Source of the DNA: Pseudoalteromonas caenipelagi
Lineage (GTDB): Bacteria > Pseudomonadota > Gammaproteobacteria > Enterobacterales > Alteromonadaceae
Direction of reading: 5' to 3'
Assembly: GCF_013140855.1 (NCBI RefSeq)
Contig: NZ_JABBPG010000002.1
Coordinates: forward strand, 310,001-374,000
Length of the DNA stretch: 64,000 nucleotides
The notes below the pieces were generated by a model, which had not been told where the DNA came from, did no database searches, and saw only the letters and a program-made list of their open reading frames with translations. Both the position numbers and the translations under genes were made by a program. The stretch's first letter is position 1. Each line of letters opens with the position of its first letter. Positions 1-9,922 of this stretch are shown here, piece after piece.

Positions 1-345
1 TAGTTCAACAGCACGTTGCTTATCTTGTTTAACACCTTTGCCTTGTTCGTACATAACAGCCAAAGAGAACATAGCGTCAGCAACACCCGTATTCACCGCA
101 TCTTGAAATAGCTCAGCTGCCTTCCTTAGGTCCTTAGGTACGCCATAGCCACCTTCATACATTTTTGCCAGTTCATATATACCAGGGCCGTAACCCATAT
201 CAGCTAAATATCTGAACTCTTTCAACGCGACTTCAAACTTACCTTTGTTTGCAGCCTCAATTCCTTGTTCAAGACCCGCGTTACTTGGTAATGCCCATGC
301 CAATATACCGACACACAGGGCAACTCTAAGTTTGTTTTGCCACAT
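1..345 (-). CDS. Sel1-like repeat protein, partial (3' end off the window)
   Basis: Reading the minus strand from an ATG at 345 gives an uninterrupted 115-codon frame that runs off the left edge. It opens with a signal peptide (MWQNKLRVALCVGILAWALPSNA) followed by short helical repeats of the Sel1/TPR type, for example ALKEFRYLADMGYGPGIYELAKMYEGG and AAELFQDAVNTGVADAMFSLAVMYEQG, which carry the family's spaced Ala/Gly/Leu/Tyr pattern. AGGAGA lies 6 bases before the start, which supports it. Sel1-repeat proteins are usually protein-protein interaction modules; this one is probably periplasmic. The missing C-terminal part prevents a more specific call. Confidence 0.8.
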   Translation of the reverse strand, partial: MWQNKLRVALCVGILAWALPSNAGLEQGIEAANKGKFEVALKEFRYLADMGYGPGIYELAKMYEGGYGVPKDLRKAAELFQDAVNTGVADAMFSLAVMYEQGKGVKQDKQRAVEL

Positions 346-536
346 GTTACGTCTCCTATTATTTGACAATGTCAGTTTTTGTAATAATTTACTGAATCAC
401 AAAGATAAAGCAAACAATACAGTGAATGTATTACATTGGACCATTATTAGTAAACTAAGTGCAAGAAAAGAATGGCTCTTTCGCTTTTATAAGTTAAATC
501 GCTCAGAAACAGTGTCGCTAATTGTTTTCTCAGACT

Positions 537-1187
537 TTATTTTAAGGAGGTAACATTGAGTGTTTGTAACGTTGTATTAGGTTTTGCGTAGCTTAGGCGT
601 GTTAAACCCGAAGTCGTGTGGTATCTATCAAGGCCACTAATAGCAACTGTATTTAGCTTCTCTAAGTCTAGAAAGCCATCTTGGCAATAAGCTTTATCGT
701 CTTCTAGATAAACATCTGTTATCTCTCCAATGACTAGCTCAGTTTGGTTGAGTTCTATGGTTTGAGTGCTTCTAAGTGCTAGGGCCATCTTTAACTTACT
801 TTCTTTCACAAACGGAGCGATACAGTTGGCGTTGTAGTGAGGGGTTAAGCCCACAGCCGTAAATTCAGAAACATCTTTGTTATACCGTGCTGATGTTTGG
901 TGGGCTTTTTCAACAATATCGGCATTAATATGGTTGATGGTGTAATGCCCAGTTTGAAGGATATTCTCTAAAGTATGTCTAGGTACCGAATGTGGTCTGA
1001 TTATCATACCGACTAAAGGGGGGTGTGCACCTAAGTGGAATACTGAGCTCACAATCGCCAAATTTTCTTGTCCTTGATTATCAACACTACCTATTAGGTT
1101 GGCACTTTTAAACCCTGACAGCGAATTGATGAAGTGTACTCTAGTTTGTTTATCTAAGTTTTCTATATCTTGTTTTGTAAAATGCAT
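537..1187 (-). CDS. flavin reductase family protein
   Basis: The 216-residue product matches the FMN-binding split-barrel flavin reductase family (DIM6/NTAB-like). It opens with LSGFKSANLIGSVDNQGQENLAIVSSVFHLGAHPPLVGMI, the usual arrangement in which a small loop and the Ser/His-rich strand contact FMN, and later has the ENILQTGHYTINHI segment typical of this family. No signal peptide or membrane segment is visible, so it should be cytoplasmic. The substrate is not readable from sequence. It lies 31 bases downstream of the SDR gene on the same strand and may be the last gene of a three-gene operon with the DCC protein and the SDR, all of which look redox-related. Confidence 0.8.
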   Translation of the reverse strand: MHFTKQDIENLDKQTRVHFINSLSGFKSANLIGSVDNQGQENLAIVSSVFHLGAHPPLVGMIIRPHSVPRHTLENILQTGHYTINHINADIVEKAHQTSARYNKDVSEFTAVGLTPHYNANCIAPFVKESKLKMALALRSTQTIELNQTELVIGEITDVYLEDDKAYCQDGFLDLEKLNTVAISGLDRYHTTSGLTRLSYAKPNTTLQTLNVTSLK

Positions 1188-1218
1188 ATTAGCTTTGCCT
1201 TTGAGTAATTACCTAATA

Positions 1219-1941
1219 TCACCAGTTAATTCTGTTACCTTGCCAGTCAATATAGTCCACCAGAGTATTATGCTCTCTTGAGTCAATTAAATTACTGAGT
1301 TGTTGAGCGACAAATGATGGAGGAAATAGCTTTCCTTCTGGCACGTTGTTTTGAAATGGTTTGGAAAGTGGACTGTCAGTTGTACCGGGGTGAAACAGCA
1401 CACATTTACAGTGCTTGGCACGTCTTGCAAGCTCGATTGAGGCAGTCTTTACTGCCATGTTTAAGGCGGCTTTACTGGCTCGGTAGCTATACCAACCGCC
1501 TAACACGTTATCATCAATACTCGCCACTCTTGCGCTCAAGACAGTGATCACACAAGCGCTCTGATGCGTTAAGTGCTGACCAATAGCCTTGAGCCAAAGC
1601 ATAGGCGTGATGGTATTTGTTTTTAACAGCCAAGTTAGATAGCGCTCGTTGATGTCTTCAAGCCGCTTTTCAGGACCAAACTGTCCATTGTGGAGCTGAC
1701 CATTGAATATGCTGATACTTTGCGATAATTGAATAGACGCTTTTATGTTTTCTGCAACAAGGTTAATTTGCGCCTCAGAGTAGTCGCACTCAATGTGAGT
1801 GTGGTAATCGTCTAGCAGCGGCATGTTGCCTCGGCTAATGGTAATTAGCGGATGGTTGGGATATCTGGCTCTTTGCTCTTTTATAAAGGCTTGGGCAATC
1901 GCGCCGTTGGCCCCTATTACGATGATGGCATTTTTACTCAT
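1219..1941 (-). CDS. short-chain dehydrogenase/reductase (SDR) family oxidoreductase
   Basis: This 240-residue Rossmann-fold protein begins MSKNAIIVIGANGAIAQAF, carrying the glycine-rich nucleotide-binding loop, and has the YSYRASKAALNMA segment with the catalytic Tyr-x3-Lys pair plus an upstream Ser in VITVLSARV. The C-terminal HPGTTDSPLSKPFQNN region is also typical. The frame is open further upstream, but I place the start at 1941 because the glycine loop begins there, AAAGGTGC precedes it, and it then overlaps the end of the upstream DCC gene by 8 bases, which suggests translational coupling. It resembles the CsgA/C-factor-like SDR branch. The substrate is unknown. Confidence 0.82.
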   Translation of the reverse strand: MSKNAIIVIGANGAIAQAFIKEQRARYPNHPLITISRGNMPLLDDYHTHIECDYSEAQINLVAENIKASIQLSQSISIFNGQLHNGQFGPEKRLEDINERYLTWLLKTNTITPMLWLKAIGQHLTHQSACVITVLSARVASIDDNVLGGWYSYRASKAALNMAVKTASIELARRAKHCKCVLFHPGTTDSPLSKPFQNNVPEGKLFPPSFVAQQLSNLIDSREHNTLVDYIDWQGNRINW

Positions 1942-2317
1942 TGGTATTGCACCTTTGAGATGTACATTGCTTGCGCATGAATAGTTTTGATACTGCCATG
2001 CGATTTCTAGCAAAAAGCAAATAGCCTTTGTCTGCAAACCAGCGTATTGGCATTACACGTAATAATTTCAACCAGCGGTGCTTACCAACAGTTTTCCAGG
2101 CTTGGTAGGTGGCATCTAAACCGAGCAAAACGACACCTTGTGAGTCTTGTAGGTGTAGTATTTTAAGCGCTTTTTCTCTATCAATGTCAGGGTTTTCAAG
2201 AGCGAAATTATCACTATGTAAGTCAACGAGGATAATTTGGTTAAGTGTGTCGTGAGACTTTAAGTTTGTCATTTCAGCTACGCACAGGGGGCAGCGGCTA
2301 TCATAAAATATTTTCAT
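1934..2317 (-). CDS. DCC-family thiol-disulfide oxidoreductase-like protein (DUF393)
   Basis: The 127-residue product starts MKIFYDSRCPLCVAEM, in which D-x2-C-x2-C is the signature that gives the DCC family (DUF393) its name. The family is thought to have a thioredoxin-like fold with a redox-active cysteine pair; biochemical roles are mostly unproven. The C-terminal part (AWKTVGKHRWLKLLRVMPIRWFADKGYLLFARNR) is the conserved family tail. The start at 2317 is chosen because the family begins only a few residues before the DCC motif; a longer frame with a TTG start is less likely. It is first in an apparent operon with the overlapping SDR gene and the flavin reductase gene. Confidence 0.82.
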   Translation of the reverse strand: MKIFYDSRCPLCVAEMTNLKSHDTLNQIILVDLHSDNFALENPDIDREKALKILHLQDSQGVVLLGLDATYQAWKTVGKHRWLKLLRVMPIRWFADKGYLLFARNRMAVSKLFMRKQCTSQRCNTNE

Positions 2318-2437
2318 GTCACGTATAACTTTAATTTTGATACAGTAGGTTACGGTCAACAGGTAAAAATAGATCGCTCGTAAATCGAATTAATCTCGGT
2401 ATAGTGAGTAGTATAAAATCTCGACAAAGGATGCATT

Positions 2438-5071
2438 ATGACTGAGCAATATCAAACGTTACGCACTAACGTAAGCATGTTGGGTGAACTGCTAGGAAAA
2501 ACGATACAGCAGGCCCAAGGCCAAAAAGTGCTTGATAAAGTTGAGCAAATTCGCAAGTTGTCTAAATCCTCGCGTAATGGCAATGAGCAAGACAGAGCAT
2601 TACTCATAGACACGCTTCATGGTTTGACTGATGAGGAATTACTGCCAGTAGCTCGTGCATTTAACCATTTTCTAAACTTAGCTAATGTTGCTGAGCAGTT
2701 TCACACTATATCAAAGCAAGGCGCGCCTGATGGCATGCTTAGCACATTAAAAAACACTCTAACACAGCTAAAAACGAACGTTGATAAAGGGTCGTTGAAT
2801 CTAAATCAAGTCGCACAGGTAATTGCTAACTTGAAGATGGATTTGGTACTTACTGCACACCCCACTGAGGTAACCAGACGTACTATCATAAGCAAACATG
2901 TAGAGTTAAGTGAGTGCCTAGAAGCACTTGAATTACATATATTAGATGAACATCATCAAGCCTATCTATTAGATAGAATTGAGCAGTTAATCTGTCAAGC
3001 GTGGCATACCAATGATATCCGCGATAAGCGTCCAACGCCGTTGGATGAAGCAAAGTGGGGATTCGCAGTTATAGAAAATAGCCTCTGGCATGCAGTACCT
3101 GAGTTTATTCGCCAATTTCACAGCTACAGCGAGGAAATTCTCGCTCTGAAGTTGCCTGATGACTTTTCACCCATCACTTTCACTTCATGGATGGGGGGTG
3201 ACAGAGATGGAAACCCATTTGTGACGGCGCAAATTACTCAAACTGTGCTAGATCATGGTCGCTGGATGGCACTTGATTTGTATTATAAAGACTTAGATAA
3301 GCTCAGTGCAGAGTTATCAATGCATTGCGCAAGTGATGAGCTTAAAGAGCAAATTGGTGAGCAAAGTGAACCATATCGTTACTTATTAAAGCTACTAAAG
3401 TCTCAAGTGAGTGAAACAATTTTTGCTCTAGAGCATAAAATAAAAAATGAACCAACCAAAAAACAAGACAAAATTACCCATGTTTCGCAGTTAAAAGCAC
3501 CTCTAGAGCTCATCTATCGGTCTTTATGTAAGGTAAACATGGAAGTCATTGCAAATGGGCTACTTTTGGATGTGATCCGTCGTTTAAATTGCTTTGGTAT
3601 TAATTTATGTAAGTTGGATATCCGTCAGGACTCGGCGCGTCATACAGAGGTATTCAGTGAGTTAACTGGGTATTTAGGCCTTGGCAAGTATGCTGACTGG
3701 TCAGAACAAGACAAACAAGCATTTTTATTAGCCGAGTTAAATTCTCGTAGGCCTTTAATACCCAAACATTGGCAGCCTAGCAGCAACGTAAAAGAAGTAT
3801 TAGATACTTTTGCAGTTATAGCGGAACAGGATGAGCACGCTTTAGGGATATATATCATCTCAATGGCTCAAAACGCATCAGATGTACTGGCGGTTGAGTT
3901 ACTGCTACAAGAGAGTGGCTGTAAGTTTAAACTCCCTGTAGCACCCTTGTTTGAAACCCTAGATGACTTAAATCATAGCGCACAAGTAATGACAGAGCTG
4001 TTTGCGCAATCTTGGTATCGACAGCATATTAATCGCAAGCAATTTGTCATGATTGGTTACTCTGATTCTGCAAAGGATGCGGGGATGATGGCTGCAGGTT
4101 GGGCACAATACAGTGCGATGGAAAAGCTGGTGGATATTTGTGAGCAGCAAGACATAGAACTTATTTTATTCCATGGCAGAGGCGGTACTATTGGCCGAGG
4201 CGGCGCGCCAGCAGCGCAAGCTTTACGCTCACAACCACCTGGCTCTCTTAAAAATGGATTACGGGTCACAGAGCAGGGCGAGATGATCCGTTTTAAATTT
4301 GGTTTACCCAAAGTCGCTGTGCAAAGCTTAGCAATTTACAGTGGTGCAATTATAGAGAGCAATTTGTTGCCTCCACCGCAACCACAGAGCAGCTGGCAAG
4401 AAGTGATGGAGTTAATCAGCAGTGCCTCTTGTGAGCACTACCGTAGTATTGTGCGCGAAGATCCGCAGTTTGTGCCGTATTTTAGAATGGCGACACCCGA
4501 AGTTGAATTGGCAAAATTGCCGCTAGGCTCCAGACCCGCTAAACGTAACCCTAATGGTGGTGTTGAGAGCTTACGTGCTATCCCTTGGATTTTTGCATGG
4601 AGCCAAAACCGCCTCATGTTGCCTGCTTGGTTAGGTGCATTACAAGGATTAAAAGCTGCGGTAGAAGCCTATTCGGAGCAAACACTGAAACATATGAGCG
4701 AACAATGGCCTTTCTTTAGAACAAGGCTAGAAATGTTAGAGATGGTATTTTGCAAAGCGGATAGCTGGCTCAGCGAACACTATGAGCAAGGTTTGGTAGA
4801 GGACGACTATAAACCACTGGGTAAAAAGTTGAGAGAAGAGCTTAACCAAGCTCGAGATTTAGTGCAACGTTTAGCGCCTGACTCCACATTACTGTCGGCG
4901 CAGCCTTGGATAAAAGAGTCAATTGCTTTGCGAAACCCTTACACAGATCCACTCAACGTACTACAGGTTGAGTTACTGAATCGCGCTCGCTCAGGACACA
5001 GTGACGACATTGATAATGCGTTAATGATCACAATGACAGGCATTGCAGCGGGTATGCGTAATACTGGATAG
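2438..5071 (+). CDS. ppc: phosphoenolpyruvate carboxylase
   Basis: This 877-residue enzyme makes oxaloacetate from phosphoenolpyruvate and bicarbonate, replenishing the TCA cycle in the cytoplasm. The sequence shows the hallmark catalytic segments in order: [14 protein letters not shown] (catalytic His) near residue 140, [57 protein letters not shown], and the invariant C-terminal end MRNTG. The length equals that of typical gammaproteobacterial enzymes (about 880). AAAGGA lies 6 bases upstream of the ATG. It is divergent from the DCC gene and appears to be transcribed alone. No anomalies were seen. Confidence 0.98.
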   Translation: MTEQYQTLRTNVSMLGELLGKTIQQAQGQKVLDKVEQIRKLSKSSRNGNEQDRALLIDTLHGLTDEELLPVARAFNHFLNLANVAEQFHTISKQGAPDGMLSTLKNTLTQLKTNVDKGSLNLNQVAQVIANLKMDLVLTAHPTEVTRRTIISKHVELSECLEALELHILDEHHQAYLLDRIEQLICQAWHTNDIRDKRPTPLDEAKWGFAVIENSLWHAVPEFIRQFHSYSEEILALKLPDDFSPITFTSWMGGDRDGNPFVTAQITQTVLDHGRWMALDLYYKDLDKLSAELSMHCASDELKEQIGEQSEPYRYLLKLLKSQVSETIFALEHKIKNEPTKKQDKITHVSQLKAPLELIYRSLCKVNMEVIANGLLLDVIRRLNCFGINLCKLDIRQDSARHTEVFSELTGYLGLGKYADWSEQDKQAFLLAELNSRRPLIPKHWQPSSNVKEVLDTFAVIAEQDEHALGIYIISMAQNASDVLAVELLLQESGCKFKLPVAPLFETLDDLNHSAQVMTELFAQSWYRQHINRKQFVMIGYSDSAKDAGMMAAGWAQYSAMEKLVDICEQQDIELILFHGRGGTIGRGGAPAAQALRSQPPGSLKNGLRVTEQGEMIRFKFGLPKVAVQSLAIYSGAIIESNLLPPPQPQSSWQEVMELISSASCEHYRSIVREDPQFVPYFRMATPEVELAKLPLGSRPAKRNPNGGVESLRAIPWIFAWSQNRLMLPAWLGALQGLKAAVEAYSEQTLKHMSEQWPFFRTRLEMLEMVFCKADSWLSEHYEQGLVEDDYKPLGKKLREELNQARDLVQRLAPDSTLLSAQPWIKESIALRNPYTDPLNVLQVELLNRARSGHSDDIDNALMITMTGIAAGMRNTG

Positions 5072-5234
5072 CGGTTAGCGACCTGATGTAGAGTATCAGC
5101 CTTTTTGCCATCTTTTGTTGCTCGTTTAGCACAACTTATCAAATGGGCTGTGCGCTAGATTGCGTAAAATGAACTTAAACTAATCCTTAAGTATTGTTTG
5201 ATTCTACTAAAACAAGTGTTTTTGATTAAATTTA

Positions 5235-5293
5235 TTGACATCGGTTCTCATTTACTTAAGAATCGATCAGCTGGTAATACCAGTAGGTCGATT
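5235..5293 (+). promoter_or_regulatory. possible promoter plus structured leader upstream of the STAS-like gene
   Basis: A TTGACA hexamer sits at 5235-5240, with a weak AT-rich -10 candidate about 16-17 bases downstream. Immediately after this, AATCGA (5261-5266) pairs with TCGATT (5288-5293) around an inner CTGG/CCAG stem (5271-5274 with 5280-5283), so the transcript could fold into a two-tier hairpin. The rest of the 271-base gap after ppc shows no gene. Confidence 0.35.
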
Positions 5294-5342
5294 TATGGGC
5301 GAATTTCTGTTTTGAATTCGCTGTCGCTGTAATTGAGGTCCA

Positions 5343-5711
5343 ATGTCAACACTATCTACAAGTATCACTTATGATGATACAACATCGCTAATTTTAATGA
5401 CGTTGCGTGGTTGCATTAGCGCTGACGATGTTGTGAGCGTGTATCGAATCGCTAATGACTACGCGAAAGCACACAACAGCTCTAAAATTTTGATTGATTT
5501 GAGCGAGGTGGAACATCGTTTTGCTGCTATTGACATTGTGGACTTTATGCCAAAAGTAGCACACTACATGCGCGATTTTACTATTGCAAGAGTGGTTGGC
5601 TTTGAAGGTTACATGCACGATTTGATTTTACAAAAAGCTAAGCGTTACAACGTTAATGCTGAAAATTTTGAATGCTTTAAAACTGCAAAGCAATGGTTGT
5701 GTAATTTGTAG
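5343..5711 (+). CDS. SpoIIAA-like / STAS-fold protein
   Basis: The 122-residue protein has the strand-helix alternation of SpoIIAA-like proteins (the lipid-binding STAS/SEC14-type fold): TSLILMTLRGCISADDVVSVYRIAND, then SKILIDLSEVEHRF with the conserved core strand, then FTIARVVGFEGYMHDLILQKAKRYNV. No signal peptide or membrane span is present. Members of this group are common single genes in marine Gammaproteobacteria, and their function is unknown. It stands alone between ppc and cdd, with a possible promoter and structured leader upstream. The family call rests on pattern resemblance only. Confidence 0.6.
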   Translation: MSTLSTSITYDDTTSLILMTLRGCISADDVVSVYRIANDYAKAHNSSKILIDLSEVEHRFAAIDIVDFMPKVAHYMRDFTIARVVGFEGYMHDLILQKAKRYNVNAENFECFKTAKQWLCNL

Positions 5712-5755
5712 ATTCTGCTTACACTGTCCTGCCAATAATCAATCATATTTTCGTA

Positions 5756-6622
5756 ATGGCAGTATTTAATCCGCAACAAATAAAACAATTACAAGAGCAC
5801 GCCAAACTTTCACGCGGTCATTTTTCTAAAGCCCAATTAAGCGACTTACGAAAGCAACTAGATTGCAATTTGGAATCGCTACTTAAAGCCTTACTTCCTG
5901 TTGCAGCCACGTTTTCGCAAGCACCTATTTCTCATTTTAATGTTGGTGCTGTTGCATATGATAAAATCAGTGGTGATGCTTATTTAGGGGCAAATCTAGA
6001 GTTTTCTCATCAAGCTTTAAGTTTAGTCGTCCACGCCGAACAATCAGCAATAAACAATGCATGGTTAAATGGTGCTAAAGAAATAAGTGCAATGGCAATT
6101 ACAGACGCGCCATGTGGTTATTGTCGGCAATTTATGAATGAGTTATCAACTGCACAAGCACTAAATATAATGTTGCCAAGTCTCAATACTCAGCTTAGCA
6201 CGTTGTTGCCAAGTGCATTTGGGCCGCAGGAGTTAGACAACTCTGAGCGCTTACTCGCAAGCAGTGAAGCGCAAATTACAAGTCTGTCTAGCGAGATAAG
6301 TGAGTCGCTGAAATTTCACCTACAAAGCGCCTACGCACCTTATTCTAAAAACATCTCTGCGGTAGAAATATGTACGGTTTCTAGTGGTCGCTTTTACGGT
6401 CGTTACGCTGAAAATGCAGCCTACAGCCCAAGTTTATCTCCTATGCAAAGCGCACTCAGTCAACTTGCTTTGGCGGGATTGACCTTAGAGCAGGCTGAGG
6501 TTAGCCGTATTACTTTGGTACAAAGTGAGGGGTTTGAGAATCAGAAGGCGGTTGCTGAAGCTGTTTTAGACAGTTATGGCCTTGATTTGCAGGTTGAGTA
6601 TATAACAGCTAAATATGTGTAA
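5756..6622 (+). CDS. cdd: cytidine deaminase
   Basis: This 288-residue protein has the two-domain, dimeric type of cytidine deaminase found in E. coli (about 294 residues). It hydrolyses cytidine and deoxycytidine to the uridine forms. The catalytic N-terminal domain shows HAEQSAINNAW (zinc ligand and proton-shuttling Glu) and APCGYCRQFMNEL (two zinc Cys). The C-terminal domain (YAPYSKNISAVEICTVSSGRFYGRYAENAAYSPSLSPMQSAL) is the non-catalytic repeat. It faces udp convergently; uridine released here is the substrate of Udp, so the two genes form a pyrimidine salvage pair. No strong ribosome-binding site is visible. Confidence 0.95.
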   Translation: MAVFNPQQIKQLQEHAKLSRGHFSKAQLSDLRKQLDCNLESLLKALLPVAATFSQAPISHFNVGAVAYDKISGDAYLGANLEFSHQALSLVVHAEQSAINNAWLNGAKEISAMAITDAPCGYCRQFMNELSTAQALNIMLPSLNTQLSTLLPSAFGPQELDNSERLLASSEAQITSLSSEISESLKFHLQSAYAPYSKNISAVEICTVSSGRFYGRYAENAAYSPSLSPMQSALSQLALAGLTLEQAEVSRITLVQSEGFENQKAVAEAVLDSYGLDLQVEYITAKYV

Positions 6623-6652
6623 TATAGCCCCATTTTAACAGCGTATTTAGAT

Positions 6653-6672
6653 GGCCTCTAAACATAGAGGCC
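6653..6672. terminator. hairpin between convergent cdd and udp
   Basis: GGCCTCTA and TAGAGGCC form a perfect 8-bp stem with an AACA loop between the two convergent genes. There is no long T run, so it may be a weak bidirectional terminator. Confidence 0.55.
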
Positions 6673-6690
6673 TTAAGTGTACAATAATGA

Positions 6691-7443
6691 TTAGAGAAGC
6701 AACTCGGCTGCTTTGATCACCACTGCAACTGAATCGTGCTCTACTTTTGCATGGTCAACGGTAGGGATCTCCTGACGAGTTCTGTTTACCAAAACACCCG
6801 CTACGCAAGCCGCTTTTAAACCCAACGCAGCGCACATTGTAAATAAAGTGGCTGATTCCATTTCATAGTTCATTACGTTTAATTTTTGCCATTCAGCACA
6901 GCTACCTTGGAATGCTTTGTTCACATAACCAGAATAGGTATCGTAACGCTCTTGGCCAGGATAAAACGTATCACTAGAAGCGGTTATGCCAATATGATGA
7001 GTAATATTTAATGCTTCACATGCGTTAACCATCGCTTGTGTACAATGAAAGTCTGAGACAGCAGGGTAGCTTAAAGGGGCAAAATGTTGACTTGCGCCAT
7101 CAAGCCTAACTGATGCTGTACTGACCAAAACATCCCCCTCATTGATATGAGGCTGTATTGCACCTGTTGTACCAACACGTAAGAAGGTACGTACGCCTAA
7201 TTGCGCTAATTCTTCAACCGCTATGGAAGTTGATGGGCCACCGATACCTGTCGAACAAATTACCACAGATTGGCTGTTTAGCGTGGCTCTGTAAACATGA
7301 AACTCACGAGTTTGTGCTAAACAGATAGGGTCGCTTAGTTTGTGTGCGATACGTTTTGCGCGTTCAGGGTCGCCCGGTACAATTGCCAGAGTTGCGCCAT
7401 TAAGTGCCTGTTTATCTAGCCCTAAATGAAATACCTTATCCAT
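6691..7443 (-). CDS. udp: uridine phosphorylase
   Basis: The 250-residue product splits uridine with phosphate to uracil and ribose-1-phosphate. Family features are clear: [16 protein letters not shown] (phosphate-binding Gly-Asp-x-x-Arg), [34 protein letters not shown], and [13 protein letters not shown], with the Glu-Met-Glu ribose-binding motif. The length matches E. coli Udp (253). It is convergent with cdd. The upstream region carries a GGACA-GA-TGTCC dyad at 7501-7512 that might be an operator. No anomalies were seen. Confidence 0.95.
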   Translation of the reverse strand: MDKVFHLGLDKQALNGATLAIVPGDPERAKRIAHKLSDPICLAQTREFHVYRATLNSQSVVICSTGIGGPSTSIAVEELAQLGVRTFLRVGTTGAIQPHINEGDVLVSTASVRLDGASQHFAPLSYPAVSDFHCTQAMVNACEALNITHHIGITASSDTFYPGQERYDTYSGYVNKAFQGSCAEWQKLNVMNYEMESATLFTMCAALGLKAACVAGVLVNRTRQEIPTVDHAKVEHDSVAVVIKAAELLL

Positions 7444-7500
7444 AGTAAACCTTATTTTTATCTAAAGCGTAATGTTTGTTATTACTGGCCTTAAAGTACA

Positions 7501-7512
7501 GGACAGATGTCC
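7501..7512. promoter_or_regulatory. short dyad upstream of udp
   Basis: GGACA and TGTCC are inverted around GA, 58 bases before the udp start and about 90 bases before the divergent DUF2189 gene. It has the size of a regulator half-site pair, but no regulator is evident nearby. Confidence 0.25.
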
Positions 7513-7598
7513 GATTTTATGGTTGCAATTAAGTGCTTACTTGCATCTTTAAGGTTGATCTTCTAAACCTTAAGTGTAGCAATATAAGAGGACTTATT

Positions 7599-8378
7599 AT
7601 GCCAGCATCTCCATCGATTGATAAACATACAGAATTTGCCCGTTGCTTTGAAAGTAATAAAATTGGTACTTTTGCTGCTTTTCACTGGCTTGCGCTTGCC
7701 TTAAAAGATATGACAAGGGCGCCAATGTTGAGTTTAATCTATGGCCTAATTTTTACCATTATTCCCGCCACTATTATGTGGTTGGTGTATCAGTCGGGAA
7801 CACATCTTGTTATTTTACCCGCAGCGGTTGCTTTTGCACTGATTGGCCCAGCGTTTGCGGCAGGTCTGTATGATGTTGCTTGGGAGCTCGAGAAAGGGCA
7901 TAAACCTACATTCAGGCACAGTCTAAAATCTATGTTTAGAAACCCTGCAGGAGAGTGGGGATTCGCTATTCTACTTATGGTTATTATGATTATTTGGATG
8001 CGTTTAGCCGCACTGATCCACGCCTTATACCCAAATGTGGCAGATCCAACGTTTGAGCAGTTGTCAGCCTTTTTAACATTGGGCACTTTAGTTGGTGGAG
8101 TACTAATGGCGTCGGTATTTGCTATTTCAGCATTTACGCCACAAATCATGATGGAGCGCCGAGTTGATATTATGACCGCCGTGATCAGCTCTATGCATGC
8201 CGTCAAATCTAATGTAGGTGCAATGTTAGTATGGTGTGCCTTGATAGTACTTTTAGTACTAATTGGGTTTTTAACCGGTACCGCAGGATTTATTGTTATT
8301 ATGCCACTACTGAGTTACGCAAGTTGGCATGGTTATATTGCAATCATTAAAACTAAAAAACCACGAAATTACGAATAG
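7599..8378 (+). CDS. DUF2189 multi-pass inner-membrane protein
   Basis: The 259-residue protein has about six hydrophobic segments (for example MLSLIYGLIFTIIPATIMWLV, LVILPAAVAFALIGPAFAAGLY, WGFAILLMVIMIIWMRLAALIHAL and the last pair AMLVWCALIVLLVLIGFLTG / AGFIVIMPLLSYASWHGY). The segment LIGPAFAAGLYDVAWELEKGHKPTFRHSL is characteristic of DUF2189 proteins, a family of unknown function sometimes seen near respiratory genes. I start it at 7599 because AAGAGGA lies 7 bases upstream; the open frame extends further but without a signal. It is divergent from udp and shows no operon partner. Confidence 0.75.
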   Translation: MPASPSIDKHTEFARCFESNKIGTFAAFHWLALALKDMTRAPMLSLIYGLIFTIIPATIMWLVYQSGTHLVILPAAVAFALIGPAFAAGLYDVAWELEKGHKPTFRHSLKSMFRNPAGEWGFAILLMVIMIIWMRLAALIHALYPNVADPTFEQLSAFLTLGTLVGGVLMASVFAISAFTPQIMMERRVDIMTAVISSMHAVKSNVGAMLVWCALIVLLVLIGFLTGTAGFIVIMPLLSYASWHGYIAIIKTKKPRNYE

Positions 8379-8408
8379 CCTTTAACTATTCATTAGTTAT
8401 GAATATTA

Positions 8409-8446
8409 AACCACGGCGTTGATGGCCTTCCCAGTACGCCGTGGTT
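8409..8446. terminator. hairpin after the DUF2189 gene
   Basis: AACCACGGCGT and ACGCCGTGGTT form a perfect 11-bp stem around a 16-base loop, 30 bases after the stop. There is no T tract. The remaining roughly 240 bases before the next gene hold no other recognisable feature. Confidence 0.5.
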
Positions 8447-8687
8447 GACATTACTCATCACAATGTTATACCTCCCTAAAGTGTGAACTTATCACTGCGC
8501 TGGTAACACCTTATTACTTATGTTTTGTAATTAAGGTGCTGTATATAAAAGATTTATTTTTCATCTTTCGGCACTCTAATCAAATAGGCTGGTCATTAGC
8601 CAAAGAATTTGCAGGGTTGAATAATAGGGCAAGTAAAAAATTGCCAAGCGCATTAATATGCAAGATCGTTATCTTTGGAGGCTTCAA

Positions 8688-9800
8688 ATGGCGAATACAA
8701 AACAACAATTTATACAAAAACTTGAGCACTGTTTGTGTCCACCTGGAGATGGTGTATTTACTGTTAATACCGCCAAAGAAAGAAAAGAGGCCTTAAGAAG
8801 CAAATTATATGGTCAAACTGAAGGTGTTGATGCGCTTTGGAAAGCATCATTGGCAAATATTGAACATAGTGACTATAAAGCCGCAATTTTGGGGATCAGC
8901 TCTGACTGTGGTGGTGGTATTTTAAGAGGCGCAAACTGGGGACCGTTATTTTTGCGTTCAACACTCATAGAGCAGCAGCCACAAGTGAGTGCTTTTGATT
9001 TAGGTGATGTTCGTGTTATTCCACATCTACTCCATGACAAGTATTTAAACGAAGCGACTATTAGTAATTGCCAAAAAGCGCTTTACCAAAATGAAAATAG
9101 TGAGTATTACGTATCACCTTTGTCTATTACGGAAGATGTCTGCGATGGCTTTTATCAGCAATATCCAGATAAAGGTATATTTGGTATTGGTGGTGATCAC
9201 TCAATTAGCTACCCGTTAACTAAATCATATTTAAAAGCTAAACGCGATGCGGGTAAACGCACAGCGATTATTCATTTTGATGCGCACACAGACTTGTTGG
9301 TTGAGCGTTTAGGTATCGATTTGTGCTTTGGCTCTTGGTGTACACATATCCTTGAATTTTTACCTGCACCTCACCACCTTATTCAGTTCGGTATTCGCTC
9401 CAGTGGTAAAGATAAAGCACACTGGGAATCTACATTTGGCGTAAAACAGCACTGGGCACATGAAATTCGTGAGCAAGGTGCTGACACTATTGCGGCGCAA
9501 GTTATTGCGCAATTAAAAGCGGATAAAGTCGATGAGCTGTATGTCAGTTTTGATATTGATGCACTAGATGAAGAGTTCGCATCTGCAACAGGTACTCCTG
9601 AGGGCAATGGTATGACGCCTGATGAGGCGATGACGATATTAAAAGCGCTACGCAAAGAGTTTCCTATTACAGCCGCTGATATGATGGAAATAGCGCCTTT
9701 CACGGATAGTTCATTGGTTGGACAGACAAGTTCAGAAACCACCTTACGTGAAGGGGCTAAATTGTCGGCATTCTTGCTTGATGCTATCAATAACTCTTAA
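8688..9800 (+). CDS. arginase/agmatinase-family ureohydrolase
   Basis: This 370-residue enzyme belongs to the binuclear-manganese ureohydrolase family (arginase, agmatinase, formimidoylglutamase). All metal-binding motifs are visible: GIGGDHSISY, IIHFDAHTDLL (Asp-Ala-His-x-Asp) and VSFDIDALDEEF (Asp-x-Asp), followed by TGTPEGNGMTPDEAM. The substrate cannot be read reliably. An N-terminal extension of roughly 80 residues precedes the core. The start at 8688 is supported by GGAGG 6 bases upstream. It is flanked by unrelated genes and ends at a clear terminator, so it is probably monocistronic. Confidence 0.85.
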   Translation: MANTKQQFIQKLEHCLCPPGDGVFTVNTAKERKEALRSKLYGQTEGVDALWKASLANIEHSDYKAAILGISSDCGGGILRGANWGPLFLRSTLIEQQPQVSAFDLGDVRVIPHLLHDKYLNEATISNCQKALYQNENSEYYVSPLSITEDVCDGFYQQYPDKGIFGIGGDHSISYPLTKSYLKAKRDAGKRTAIIHFDAHTDLLVERLGIDLCFGSWCTHILEFLPAPHHLIQFGIRSSGKDKAHWESTFGVKQHWAHEIREQGADTIAAQVIAQLKADKVDELYVSFDIDALDEEFASATGTPEGNGMTPDEAMTILKALRKEFPITAADMMEIAPFTDSSLVGQTSSETTLREGAKLSAFLLDAINNS

Positions 9801-9817
9801 GCATTGGTGGTAATTCT

Positions 9818-9849
9818 AAAAACGGCTGCTTAATCAAGTGGCCGTTTTT
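9818..9849 (+). terminator. intrinsic terminator of the ureohydrolase gene
   Basis: AAAAACGGC pairs with GCCGTTTTT across a 14-base loop and ends in a T tract. This is a textbook intrinsic terminator 18 bases after the stop codon. Confidence 0.85.
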
Positions 9850-9922
9850 GTTTGATTTCTGTTATAACGAATGTAAGTGCGCTATATTTTTTGTAGTTCA
9901 CATGGTTACAGGTAGTTACTGA

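Noticed and set aside
8536..8796. 86-codon open frame before the ureohydrolase gene
   Set aside because: No ribosome site, no family resemblance, and it overlaps the well-supported start of the ureohydrolase gene in another frame.
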